Source: Fragilaria crotonensis
Taxonomy: Eukaryota; Bacillariophyta; Fragilariophyceae; Fragilariales; Fragilariaceae
Direction: 5' to 3'
Assembly: GCA_022925895.1 (NCBI GenBank)
Contig: JAKSYS010000497.1
Location: 1 to 47,583 of the forward strand
Length of the DNA stretch: 47,583 nucleotides
The translations under genes were made by a program, and so were the position numbers. The notes below the pieces were generated by a model. It saw only the letters and a list, made by a program, of their open reading frames with translations, was not told the DNA's origin and made no database searches. Shown in pieces: positions 21,528-33,100 of the stretch (the first letter of the stretch is position 1; every line of letters starts with the position of its first letter).

Positions 21528-24222
21528 TCAAACCAAGTTTATGTCTCGTTGTTGACTCACCGAATACCGTGCAAGATGCATGGGTTGCATGATGAAGTCG
21601 TCGGTTGGTGATTGTGGAAGTGGAAGGTATGACTCTGTTAACGTAATCGACATATTATGACATGAAAGAAATTGTCGAACCGATAGAACCCATGTTGGCG
21701 TTAGATAAGGGATTGGGATATTGGGATATTCAAGCAAAGGCACTCCCATCCCGGACTCCAATTGTGAGTATTGAAGATTGATACGAATCAGATTTCCTGG
21801 CTCGGAGTCAGAATAAATTGAGTTGCGAAAGAATTTGATTGCCTCAATCCCCGCCTCTGTTCTGACATCATATATTCCGAGTCCTCCCATCTCCATAGGG
21901 CCGTGACGAATTGACGTCGGTAGATTTCCATTGACATGCATTTTTTGTAGCATCACCTTTATGATCCTGTGTTGTACGCCTGCCAATGCCTCTTCATCGG
22001 CCGCAATCGTCGCCAAACTGTATCGCGTTGCCGGAACGTAAATCGACCGATGAAATATTCGAATATCGTTGGCGTTCAGCCTGGACGATAGGAGACGTGA
22101 GGCGTAGCCATCTGCCTTCTTTCGTAAAACATCAATGTGGTAGCCAAAATCGCCCAATGGATTAAGATGGACTCGAGCATACGCGTCGACTCGTCGAGTC
22201 GGGTTCTTCTGATCTCTGTGGTCACTGACACGTTGGATCCTTGCTGAAGGCGAATGGTTGGGTCTGTCGGGGTAATTTCTCGTAGCCGTGGGCGACCCTT
22301 TTCCCATTCCCAATACATGACGTACCATGAGCATTTAGCCAGGTTCAATTTACCGCCAGAGGTGAAGAAGATGCTCCCAAGTCTGAGCAACTTTCTGCAG
22401 TCTTTCAACAATTTCCTCGCAGGAATGATGGCCATCCGAAGTGAATCCGAGAGATGGCGTCGACGAGGCGCTGGTGTTTCTTACCTCCGACAAGTGGCAA
22501 AAAATTAATCCTGTCAGGTACCAAGCGATCCAATGTATTCAAAAGAATAACAACCAAGGTGAGCCATATAGCTGGTGATGCACCGCTGCCTTGGCCGGTT
22601 CCAAAAAGAGGTTCAAACGGTGTGCCATGGTAATTGTCCTCGGATACTCCATAAACCGTTTTGACTGTATACTTCATAAATTCCAGTGCCTCGGCGTGTG
22701 CTTGAATTGCATTCTCTGGCATCCCACATCTTCTCGCTGCGAGCATCCCGAGGGCCACGATGATGCGGTCGTAGCACGCTGAGGCGTCATTGTCGAAACG
22801 CGCTAGATCATGTTTTAGGACTCGACACAAGTCGGTAGTAAGCTCGGTAAGCATCACAGGGTCAATGGCAGTTCGTGTCGGAACTGACCCATGTTGATCT
22901 GGATGTAAGATGTCCAGTTCCCATGCCTTTCGTACCAAACGATGTCCCCATTGCAACTTTAGAAAAAAATTGAAATCCGCCTCGAATAAGTGGATTATTC
23001 GTAGACGATTGATTCGAGGTCTCCCTGGATCCTTTTCAATGAGAACGTTTGTGGCATGACACCACCTAGGGATTGCAATTCCTCGAGTGATCGCAATGTT
23101 TAGAAATTGAACCGTACAAAGCAAGAGATCAGGGTGCTGGATGATTGCCTTATAATGGCCGAGATGTCGACCAGATGGTGACGTTGACGTTAATTCTGGC
23201 CAGTGGCGGAATCCCTTGAACAGATCGTCCTCTGATATTTGGAACGGCATCAGTGGGCTGTTTGCAACTCGATCTGGCACTGCAAATGATGCCAAGAATT
23301 CTTTTAACGCCTCGTCGTCATTACCCCGCCAGTCATGGGGTATGTCTCCTTGCAGAATGGACTTTGAGGCTTGCGACAAACTGGAGAAAGTTAATGCATC
23401 ATGTATCACTCCGTGTCCACATGGAGATTCAGACGCTGCCCTGAAGGAGTGCCGATTATAAGTAAGTAGATGTTGTTCGATGTCTTCTTTGTTGATAATC
23501 GTTTCCCATATAAGGTCTTCCGGGTCAGTTTGTTGAAGCAATTGGTATGTATTCTCGTCCCCTAATTCTTGTGTCGGAGGACGCGGAATCATGATCTTCA
23601 TTAGTCCCGATCGCTCGGAAGGATTTACCACTTTCCGAATCTCTCGAAATGTTCCTCGACAGACTTCGCTAGCAATCGTCTTCTGTACTATCCTCGCTTT
23701 TCGTTGTGATTCCTTGCATGTATCTGGGTTATCACCGTCTTGATAAGTTTCGAGAAGTTCCTGATAACATTTCGCGCGTAATGGCACCGAAGATCTCTGG
23801 CATCTGCGAAAAACTTTTGTCGCTCGATTGAAGTGTTCTCTTATTTTTTCAATCGAAAGGACCTGCCCTAAATATGGGAGTACAAATGTAGGATCGTGCT
23901 GCTGGACTTTGGCTTGCCAACTGTAGAAAGAGTCGGTGTACTCAAGCGATGGATCGGTTGCCTCCCGAAGTCGGAGCTTCCAATACCGTCTCAAAATTGC
24001 TGAATTGCGTAGATCTGGTGACCATCGATACTTCTTGGGTGGTCTTCGAAGAAGCGATTCCGAAATTGCCATTGCTCGGCCCTGATCGTTGTCCCACTTT
24101 ATCAAAAGAGTTCGAACGTCTTCGCGACTTTTGGTGTGGTGTGTCGAAAATAATTGAGCAATACGTTCCATCATGTTGTGTTGAGAGTAGTATTTCAACA
24201 TTGATTCATGATACGTTGACAC
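21528..24222 (-). pseudogene. LINE ORF2: reverse transcriptase domain
   Basis: A 605-aa open stretch (24222-22405) contains a long N-terminal helical region, then RT motifs: SPSGRHLGHYKA (about 23180-23150), IEKDPGRPRINRLRII (about 23045), the first catalytic Asp in FDNDASACYDRI (about 22800-22765) and GTGQGSGASPAIW (about 22605-22570). The second active-site box, normally F/YxDD, falls at about 22460 in a damaged stretch. The reading is LVDA, after which the frame shifts and SLGFTSDG appears in another frame. The thumb region continues to about 21528 in frames 22435-22076 and 22334-21528. The catalytic pair is thus not intact as written, through deletion or base change. Confidence 0.85.
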
Positions 24223-24264
24223 ATATTCCGGATTTCCAGTATATAGAGAACGTTGGTTGACCGG

Positions 24265-25271
24265 TTAGGCCGTTGAGGAGTTCTTCTGAAGAACACCAAT
24301 CAAATTGATGTCAACATAAAGGCCTCGATGGTCTGACTGGGGTCCTTCCCAATATGAGAGGGTACCTGAACGAGTCGCTTGTCGCCGCACCGATTCACAT
24401 CCAAAGATAAAATCAATTCTCCTCGATGCCGATCCAATGTATGTCGAAGGAGCAGGAGACTTATCATGTAGGTCGAAGAGATTGCATTCTTGGATAAAAG
24501 AAACCAGCTTTGAGTCAGTATCAGTCGTCGAGTTCGCATTGAGCATGAGTATTATCATGTGCCCACTATTCTGAAGCCGATGTGTAAGCGTTTTTAGGTC
24601 TTGGCTGGAGCATTTCAGAACGTGGGTTGTTATGTCGCTTATTATGGATACGGAAAAAATCATATTCTCTAAGGAATGCACTGCCCAGAGGTGCCGTTTG
24701 TGGTGATCCGGAGCAAACTCTGTATGCCGTTATAATTGAGAGGCAAGAATTGTCGCGTCCCATAAAAAGATATTCCACTCCAGCGTCCAAGACCGGTTGT
24801 GTCCTGTAGATCGATCTCGCCGTTTACACTTGAGACCACTCGATCAGTCACGAGCGTAAGGCTTCCTCCTGATTGAAAAGTTTCCGTTGGTAGACAAGGA
24901 TCAATATCCCGGTTAGGCGATCCGAAGATAACTTTGCTTTGGCTGAATTGGCGACGGAGAATTTGACGGAAATCAGCACATATGTGCGGATGTGTCCAAC
25001 AAGTATTTGTTTCGGCAAGTCCTGCGATATCCACCTCGTATGATTTAAGGCATGAAAGATAGTATCGGTAGTCGTCACCTGCTGTCGAATACGTCAATCC
25101 TTTAACGTTTTGAAAGAATAGTCGTACAGTGCCTTTTCGTTTTTGTAGGATGGTATCACCATATGACTTGTCGGGGCTAGGATCAAGAGGATGTGCCCAG
25201 TCTTTGGCCAGGGCGATGCGATGGGAGTTGCAGAATGGGAGAAATTGGAAGAGATGATTCGGACTGATCAA
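24265..25271 (-). pseudogene. LINE ORF2: APE-type endonuclease domain
   Basis: Starts at ATG 25271. The early motif LFFQNVKGL (about 25120) with the Asn of the catalytic set is followed by DIAGLAETNT (Glu, about 25010). After a frame change near 24680 come MLNANS (where GDFN is usual), RRIDFIF and the terminal SDHRGLYVDI (about 24345-24315), with the catalytic Asp-His. This exonuclease-endonuclease-phosphatase fold nicks target DNA to prime reverse transcription. The substitution in the GDFN position is notable, but related elements vary there. The next domain begins about 40 bp downstream in another frame. Confidence 0.8.
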
Positions 25272-25346
25272 TCTGGTGAATAGATTGTTGAGAAATGCGG
25301 GGTACTCTCGTATCCCGCAGAAGAGGTTGCCGTTGCTGCTGGGCGA

Positions 25347-28185
25347 TCATAATGAGGACCCTCCGCCGAGAGAGTTTTGGGTATTGTATCGACTCTCTAG
25401 GTCGGTGGTAATATCCTCAAGGGATCGGTTTGTTGTGGAAGAGTCATCAAGACGTTTGATGACTATTGTTTGATTTGGTTGGTCTCCATCATTGCTGATC
25501 GTATCCTCTGAATCATCCTTGTTCGCCCGGTGTCCGTGAGCCTGGTTCACAGGTCTTTGCTTCTTTTGTCTGGGGAGCGAAATTTACGAATCGGTTGAAG
25601 AGGATGATTTTGATGCGGAAGATTTCATAGATACACTGCTGTCTTCGCGGTTTGCATTATTATCTTCCATCTTCTCCTCCTCATTCGTGTTCGGCATCAG
25701 GGCCAGGGGAGGCCCTCTGGTCTCAAGATCGTAGCCACCTAGATCGGATGTGCGAATAGCCTGAGACACGTTTGGCGATGGACGACGAATCTTCAATGAC
25801 TCGTCATTTGCTGTGAGCTTACTTTCAGCCATCAGACCCATCACTAGGCTGATCTTGTCGCTCAGGATGTTTATCGAGGCACCAAAACCCGCTTGGTTTT
25901 CCATCACTACTAAAATCTGACCATTCATATTTTTGAGATCCTCTCGCTGAACCTGTTGTGATGCGTCGAGTTTCGAATCGATGTCGCTTTTGAGAGAGTC
26001 TATTTTTGTCTCAACCTCGTCAAAACGATGCAGTTGTCTCTCAATCTGCGCCAATCGGTCGGAAGAGATCTTGTCCTTACGATCGAATTCGGTCTGCTGA
26101 CGTGTAATTCGCGCCTCAAGTTCAATGAACCTTGCACTGGACGTTGAGAGCATGGATTGACGAGACTTGCCTGAAAGACTGTTAGAGGATGTTGACGCAG
26201 TTGCATTGTCGACCGACCGGGTCCGATACTGATTTCGGATTGATTCTAGAGATGTTGGTGGTCATTTCACAGTCCCATCGTGTTTAGGATCGTCGGATTC
26301 ATTGCTCACCATAGAAACCTCAGAGTCGACCGAGTACTGCTTATCAGAAGCCACACTGTGTATCTCAGAGCCCTTGTTGTCCTGTGTTGCTGTGTTCTTG
26401 TACTCTGATAACGCGGATAGGTTTTCCAGAAAACTCAAGTTTGCCTTCAATTTGGAGTTCACATGTATAACTGATGGTGGTCCTATGTCTGCTCGAAAAC
26501 GAGCCTCTCGTTGTGTAAAGGGGAAAACTTTCCTCCTGGCTGTACGTTTCTAAAGCTTCAATCGCGGCATGCTCGTATTGCGGTGGAACAAGAAGATATG
26601 CTTTTTGGTCATACCCGCCGTTGACGACGTCACATGGGATGTAAGTTTTTCCATCAGACGATGTGATTGTCTTGATATTCGGTGCGGATCGTGTCCAGAT
26701 TTGCAAGCATGGGGAATAGAGGAATGCCTTTGAGTGACTTTATGTATGTGTCATGAGTTTCAAAACGTTTTCCAGCTTGTTCCTTTGTCATGTCAGCAAA
26801 GGCAAAACGGGGGATATATACCGGTGATCTCCTATCTCCAGTGAGATTGGCAATTAGCACTTGACTGATGGGGTGGACATGCTTTTCCCCGCATTGAATA
26901 GCAAGATGGTTGATTCCCTGGTCTAAAGGGGTTCGGCGATGTAAAAGAATGTCAAAACCTGGTGTGGAATCTGGGAGAGTGCTTCGAAGAAATTGCAAGT
27001 AGCGCAGTCGATGAGTGGTCATCGGAGCTTTGAGTAGAACATATCCTGCAATCACCAATTTCCCGCTAGTACTTTTGGAGTTTGAAAACGAGACCGTTGC
27101 GTTGTACTTGTCAAGTGCTGCCTTTGTTGTGTCCTGGTTCCTCCATGTAGAAGGTGTATTACGCGTGAATCCAAAGCGAATTGGAATGATCATCATGGAT
27201 TGGGAAGGCATCAAAGTAACCGATGGACTTATGAACGATCGAACTTCCTGCGGCGTCATATTCGAAATCAAATTATACCTCTCAAGTCCTTCCGTTCCCC
27301 AGTGATACAAGAGACCATCGTCATCGCTGAAAATATCATTTGAGATCAGAAATAGACTTTGACAGAGAGGCGGCCTGACGGGAAGTGTTTGTTGGATCGA
27401 TCTTTGTCTTCCAGCGAATTGTGATCCGGTATGTACCATCATTAACTGGAACGTTCATGTTGGGAATAATTGCAGAGATTTTCCGTCAGATGACGCTGTA
27501 GAGTTATCTTCTACAGTTTTCTTGGTGGCAAAAACTTGGTCCGGCAGGGCTGTTTTCCCGAAGGCGAAACTTCCTTTGTTGTGACAGGAATAGTTTCAAC
27601 TGGTGAAGTTACATCTGGTGAAGTTTCGACTGGAGGTTGCTCTGCTTCTTCTTGAAGTGTTTTTGGAGGAGATACGAGAAGGGAAGATTTGCGAAAAGAT
27701 CTTGTAAATCCGAGGCTATGCAAATCCATTGACTTGCTCGCTTTAGCAGATTGAGATCGTCCTTTCTGTGGTCCAACTTTTTTCCATGGCGTCATCGAGA
27801 AACCTTTGGTTGCTGCAATGGATTGCCATGTGGTCGTCAGAGTATCGGTGGTCATAATAGATGGTTCCTTGACGGCAAGAAGAGGTTGAGAAAGCTTGGT
27901 GGCCCAGACTTCGAGTTTGTCAGGAATTAGCATCTTTCTCTCGATTTGGTACATGTAGTTATACCAGATAATACTGTGCAATCTGGTTGGGACAGTTTCA
28001 AACTCGTTCCATGCCATTTCGAAGAGTTCTCCATTCACGGCGTAACGTCCGAGGACCGAGTACCTATGCCAAGCTGTTGGAGTATGACTGTTGCGAAAAT
28101 CAGCCTCTCTGTGCAAACGATTGTTTCTATCTTTCTGGGTTTCCACTGGTTTCGATTCAAACTCAGGAGGTTCGATCCACTTCAA
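25347..28185 (-). pseudogene. LINE ORF1 region
   Basis: Read from 28185 downward in several frames: 28185-27511 (224 aa, Trp-containing N-terminal part, Lys-rich middle, Pro/Thr/Val-rich end), 27442-26654 (262 aa), 26706-26365, 26462-26262, 26153-25584 and 25550-25347. The part at 26153-25820 is strongly heptad-like (FIELEARITRQQTEFDRK and similar), a coiled coil as expected for trimerising ORF1 proteins. The end is acidic and Ser-rich (about 25660-25590). I recognise no RNA-binding motif. Such proteins coat element RNA; here that role is inferred from position and the coiled coil only. Confidence 0.6.
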
Positions 28186-28385
28186 AGTGGAGAAGCCAAA
28201 GACAGGGTCATCGTCCGGTGGAAGAGACGAGGGAACGGGAGAGGCAGAAGCGAACGGGAGAGGCAGAAGCGGTGGATCCTCCTATCATGGTGGTTGGTCA
28301 CGAGGAGATTCCGTAGGGGGGAGTACGAGAACGGTTGACGGGCAGAAAGGTGTTTCAAAAACTAAATTCTTAAAAGAGTGTAAGC

Positions 28386-28401
28386 AACTTGGAAACTTGG
28401 A
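28386..28401 (+). repeat. Target-site duplication of the LINE, right copy
   Basis: Exact second copy of the 16-mer at 19497-19512. It is followed at once by the remaining 27 bp of the host element's right terminus. Confidence 0.8.
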
Positions 28402-28532
28402 TACATGTTTCTTTGTATAAACACGCCCTTATATTGCCCCTGATTAAATAGCAAAGGTGATGAAAAGTTGCGTCGACACGCGACAAACCGGATTGTACTT
28501 CTCATTCGTACAATCTGATCATACCTTTAGCT

Positions 28533-29049
28533 GGAAGGTCCGGCCCAAGCACGTTTCGCGATTAACAAGATGTACCTTAAGAATGTGCGCGCCAGCCAAT
28601 GACCGGCCGGCGTGATGCGAGCTTGTTAGGATCTGTGTCGTATCATTCGAGCTGGCTAGGTTCAGCAAATGTCAGCAGATTTCTTTTTTGTCAGCAAATG
28701 TCAGCAGATTTGCTTTTCGTCAGCGAATGTCAGCAAACTTGATTCTCGTCAGCAAACGTCAGAAATTGTCAGCATCACCGTAGCTTTTGTACTGGAAAAA
28801 ACTCATTTTCGTCATCATATGTCAGAAAATGTCAGCAGATTCGATTTTCGTCAGCAGATGTCAGCAAATTTGGTTTTTGTCAGCGGATGTCAGCAGATCT
28901 GTCTTTTCGTCAGCAAGTGTCAGCAAAACGAAGATGACGCTGGCATAACCAGTTTAGCACCAGCCAGACACAGAACGGAATGATTTGCGCCTCCGGCCAG
29001 CGTGAATTCGACCTTGATTCATGACTAAGCGTGTATTGCCGGACCTTCC
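28533..29049. mobile_element. Possible further TIR element enclosing a minisatellite
   Basis: GGAAGGTCCGGC at 28533-28544 is mirrored by GCCGGACCTTCC ending at 29049. The next bases (CCAAGCACG against AATACACG) match partly. Inside the ends are further mirrored Gly/Cys-codon-like blocks (GCCGGC around 28605, CCGGCCAGC around 28993). I see no convincing target-site duplication, so this rests on the 12-bp inverted repeat. Confidence 0.35.
28667..28927 (+). repeat. Degenerate minisatellite, GTCAGCAAATGTCAGCA unit
   Basis: About eight imperfect copies of a unit of roughly 30-35 bp built on GTCAGCAAATGTCAGCAGAT followed by a T-rich spacer. Two middle copies (around 28770-28830) are strongly diverged. 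Open frames across it are by-products of the repeat. Confidence 0.85.
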
Positions 29050-30115
29050 TGTAGTCAAGTACTCCGAGTACGGGAGTCGTAAATAGACCTCTACTACCGT
29101 ATTGTAGTCTGTAGTATGAAACCAGGAATGCTAGTAAAGTACCAGCGAACGGGGTGCTACAGACTTAATATACAAAGTAGAACATCTATGCCCATGACAG
29201 AACATTTATAGAAGTTATGACTGGTATTCCCGAACACCGGAATTCAAAATACTACCGACTAAAATCAGTAGAAAAGAACTCAGGGTCCTGGTTATTGGTT
29301 GGTATTCTGCAGCACGCAGGTACTAGTAACCAGTTATGGGGCATTTTAAAAATCCCAGTCGTGGTACAGTATAATACCGTCGGTATTTGGTTACCGGTAC
29401 CGGTGGTTATTTACTTCCAATCCCTCCTTATATGTACTCATACAGGTGGCCAGATAGATTGGACAGTTGTGTAAAAGATACGTTTTCAGTTTATGATTGT
29501 TTATGACATGTCAAGATCCCGATGCATGCAACAACGTAAACAAAGACACCTCTCAGCCTGTGCTATCTGCTATCATAGGTCTATGTGCCCACATTTCCAG
29601 AAATTTTCCCTCATTCTTGTCGTCTTGCTCATCCCGCTATCTGACGAGTTCAGCCCGAAGAACTACGTAGGGCCAGTACTGAGTTCTACTACTATGCTTT
29701 TATTAGTTTCCAGTTTCCACCGTATAGTGGTAGTAGTAGGATATTTCTGTTGACAGTTTTTTGCTATGACGATGTGATATGTCATACGACGATACGACCA
29801 ATCGCTGCTTTCATCTGCGGATCCGTAGACTATCCGCAGGTAGTAGGTGCAGTAAATTTTCACATTTTTTTCGTCATGTGCCATTATGCTTGTAGCTTGT
29901 AGGCGATCACTGAAGTATAGGTACCAGGTAGCATACTGCACCAGAACACAGTCCATAAGATGCAGCATGCGGTGGCTAAGATGTCGTATTTGGGGCTTCT
30001 TGTTAATCCTGAGCACACGCAACTAGCTGCCCGCTACTATACTCAGGCATGTATAGCCGAAGCAAAGAATCAGGCCCTGTCCTCTTCGTCCATTTTTAAT
30101 CCCACACACATTAAG
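29050..30115. other. Intergenic, no gene seen
   Basis: GTAC- and GGTACC-rich DNA with palindromes such as GGTTACCGGTACCGG (29388-29402). No coding region is supported. The right end lies just beyond the stop codon of the - strand ATPase gene (30116), so its 3' untranslated region is here. Confidence 0.45.
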
Positions 30116-33100
30116 TCAATCAGTAAGGGAATCCTTCCCAATCACGTTTGATGGCGGAGTTGTGGAAACGAGCTTGGCCTCTTCTTGGTCAATCTTAACG
30201 CCGTGACCTCTATGCAGAAGCCATTGACGAAACAGTATTCCCTGTGTCGGTGCAAATTAAGCTTCTAGTCTTTTCACATAAAAGGATTCACCACCACTGG
30301 ACAACTTACCACACAATTAGAGTCACAAGAAGATTAGCTGCCATAATGGCAACTAATGTCCAACAAAACGCTACGGGCATCACTGTGGTGTTCCAAGGAT
30401 TGTTGATAGCATCAGGTCCTGTCTCTGTTACTCCCCGCACAGCGTTCTAAAATATGGTTGGTTAGTGGGACGCATCAAGCAGCCATTCGACTCGTGTCGT
30501 CGATCCTTACCTCATTTCGCAGTTCACTCGCCATACGCAGGAAATTCCAGAGGGAAATATAGTCGTGACAAACACAAAGGAAGTCCACAGTATTGCAAGG
30601 AAAACAAATACGTAGTTCTTCCACCAGTTCTCACAAAATGTGTACCCAAAATTGGGTACAATTGCTGACGCGGTCACTTGATAGCCCCCAACAAGGCAGG
30701 AAAAGGACCAAACTTTCATAATTGTCGCCAATAATCAAGGAGTTGCTGACATCTTCACAGTTCCACTTCCTGCATTGGAACCAGTCTTGATTAAATAGAG
30801 TGAGCAACGCGATTACCAAGAACAAATTCCAGACAATAAGACCGCAGGCGCTGTACAACGTGTGCCTGCCAAGCAGCGAGGCAGTTGGACAAATCCGCGA
30901 GAGTCGCCTTGCAGTCTTCGAAAGAGGTAGACTAAAAGCAAGGGTGATCAACCAGATGCCATCATAGAACACCCAGCACCATTCTGTAAATGTAATGGCA
31001 AGGTAAGCACTGATGGTCTGAAGAAAAGACTCAATTTGGCCGTAGGTGATGTAAATTTTGTACGCAGCGAATGCCGATGCCAACGCGCAGCGCCCTTCCT
31101 GAAGCACTTCTGGCACTGAGTAGATCACTTTGTCCAGAGAAGTAAACGGAGCAACAATGCTGGCTTCCGAAGTGCTCAGTGCAACACCTACGTGAGCGCT
31201 CTTCAGAGCTCCACAATCGTTTGCCCGTCCCCACACATGAGTGTACTATACCGATTTTCAACAAAGGTCAACACCACCGAGACCTTATCTGTCGGATAAA
31301 ACGCAGACGTGTTTGGCAATCGCGGATGCATATTTAGGGTCGTTGCTGCGAAGAAGTGACCAACAAGCCTCTCCTGACAAGCAAGGCCAAGTCCACACCG
31401 CTCGTCGCCGAGTCCAGCACATCACATATTGGTTTCTTAACTATCTCATCGCTTTCCTCGTCAGTCCACTCAATTTCATCGTGTGAAACTTTTGCTCCTG
31501 ATGACAACTTTCCTATTTTATCCAATGATCCCACTTTCTCTGGCGATGCAGATGCCAGTAAGAACACTTTTGCCGGTGATCATGGCCAAGAGCACGTTCC
31601 CTTCTTTCGCAAACGTCAAAGACTTCTCAACGTCATCCCTGTGAACCTCAGCAATGTATGTACCGGCAAGGTCGAACTCTTTGTGAGCAATTGCGATTTG
31701 ATATATACCAGACCTAGTACTAGAAGCATTCCGCAGCGTTGCGTCGAACAAAGCCGGCAACGTGGATGAGCTGGAAAGTGTGCGGATGGCCTCCGGACTT
31801 CCTTAACGAAGACGAGCATCTTGCCGCCTTCATTTGGACGATCACAGACTGAGTTGCTCGGTGCGTGTCGAACTCGTACCGCTTAAGGACAGTAAACTAT
31901 TCGCCGAGGTAAGAAATCTTAGGCAACTCGCCATTCTCCTTCTTCATGATTGCCTTCGAAGCTTCAAAGGAAATGGTGCCAACTTGGTTCCCCACCAATT
32001 CCCCCGTGGTTGTTACTGCAAGAGTGTGACACACAGCCATCCCAAGCTTGATCCAAGATTCCGCAATCTCCACAAGTGCATTGTCTGCACTGAAAATCCA
32101 TTCCATTTTTTGTTAACATTCCTGTTTTGTCATAGAAGACCGCATCCACCTACCGTAGGTCTGGGTTTGGGTTCATTGACGATGCAAGACAAAGTCCCGC
32201 CTCTGAAATTACTCACCTTGCCAGCTACGAGAATCCCTTCAGGATTTGTACAAGAAATACGTTGTTTAGCCTGAAGACGATTGGCGTAGATACCGACCGA
32301 CACCACGAACACGGAAGGAAGCAGCGGAGGGAGGATGGTGCCGACAACGTAAAGTCCTGTTGGCCGCGATTGATACGTGAGATCACTTGCACCTGATTTC
32401 CTTGCTGTGGCAGCCTCATTACGCACTGTAGAACCAGGCATACACCCACTAATCCTGCAGGAAGTATAACACAAGCGCGACTAGAACAATGGCTTCGATT
32501 AGCAAAATGATAAGAACGAGCTTCACCTCGGCGTCAAACTTGAATTTGTGTAGTTCATAAGATAGAACGTCTTTGAGAAGCTCCCCCTTTGTAGTGAAAG
32601 AACCGGTTTTCAGCACCAAACCTAAGGCCTGTTGGTCGTCACCAACTTCAATCACGACGGTCCCAGCTGATATGGTGTTCGATTTGTGCAGAATTGGATT
32701 GTACGCGACTTCTCTCAATGTTGGATCCAACGCCATCTTGATTATTGGGATGGACTCTCCAGTAAGAGCGCTCTCATCCACCAGCAGTATGTGGTGTGCC
32801 TCTACAACAACCATGTCACAGGTGGCGTTGCCGGATTTGATAACGACAATGTCACCTGGTACAACGTCCGTCACTGCAATATCAAAAAATTCACCATCGC
32901 AAAGTACCCTTCGCGATTTGGAAGGGGGAGCGGGTGCGGGTGTTAAAACAGCACCTGAGGTGAAGAGCATATATCAGAGGAACTTACTCAATGTTCCCTT
33001 CAACAAGAGAAAGCTTGTGTAAGACCAAGTCGCTCATGAACTGAAAGACACATCAGAAGGCCGTTTTTGTTAACTATTTTCTTTGGTGTTAAGTGTTACC

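Larger units (their letters stand above)
19513..28385 (-). mobile_element. LINE-like non-LTR retrotransposon (ORF1; endonuclease-RT-RNase H ORF2), frame-broken
   Basis: An 8.87 kb element on the - strand bounded by a 16-bp direct repeat. The order from its 5' end (28385) is ORF1 region, APE-type endonuclease, reverse transcriptase, RNase H, a Cys/His finger and a conserved C-terminal tail. The RT carries FDNDASACYDRI and GTGQGSGASPAIW, which differ from copia RT and place it with non-LTR elements; I do not assign a clade. The 3' end (left, at 19513) on the element strand reads into TTTTG-type simple repeats (AGTTTTGTTTTTGTTTT), not poly(A). Essentially the full length seems present, but at least ten frame changes and damage at the RT active site argue against activity of the sequence as written. 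Confidence 0.85.
18298..28428. mobile_element. Second PIF/Harbinger-like TIR element, split by a LINE insertion
   Basis: The left end GGGCGTGTTTATA at 18298 matches the inverted right end TATAAACACGCCC ending at 28428. TTA flanks both sides (18295-18297 and 28429-28431). Removing the retrotransposon at 19513-28385 leaves an element of about 1.24 kb. Its two ends then match over a much longer stretch, including an exact inverted 18-mer, GGCTCATCACCCAATAAT (left near 18353, right near 19470-19490), and the repeated CCAAGT blocks. A second copy of the terminus (CGTGTTTATACAAGA) lies internally near 18402. It directly abuts the element to its left; the TTA between them is shared. No Harbinger transposase is visible. 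Confidence 0.82.

Noticed and set aside
28669-28983. 104-aa open frame
   Set aside because: It is a translation of the GTCAGCA minisatellite.
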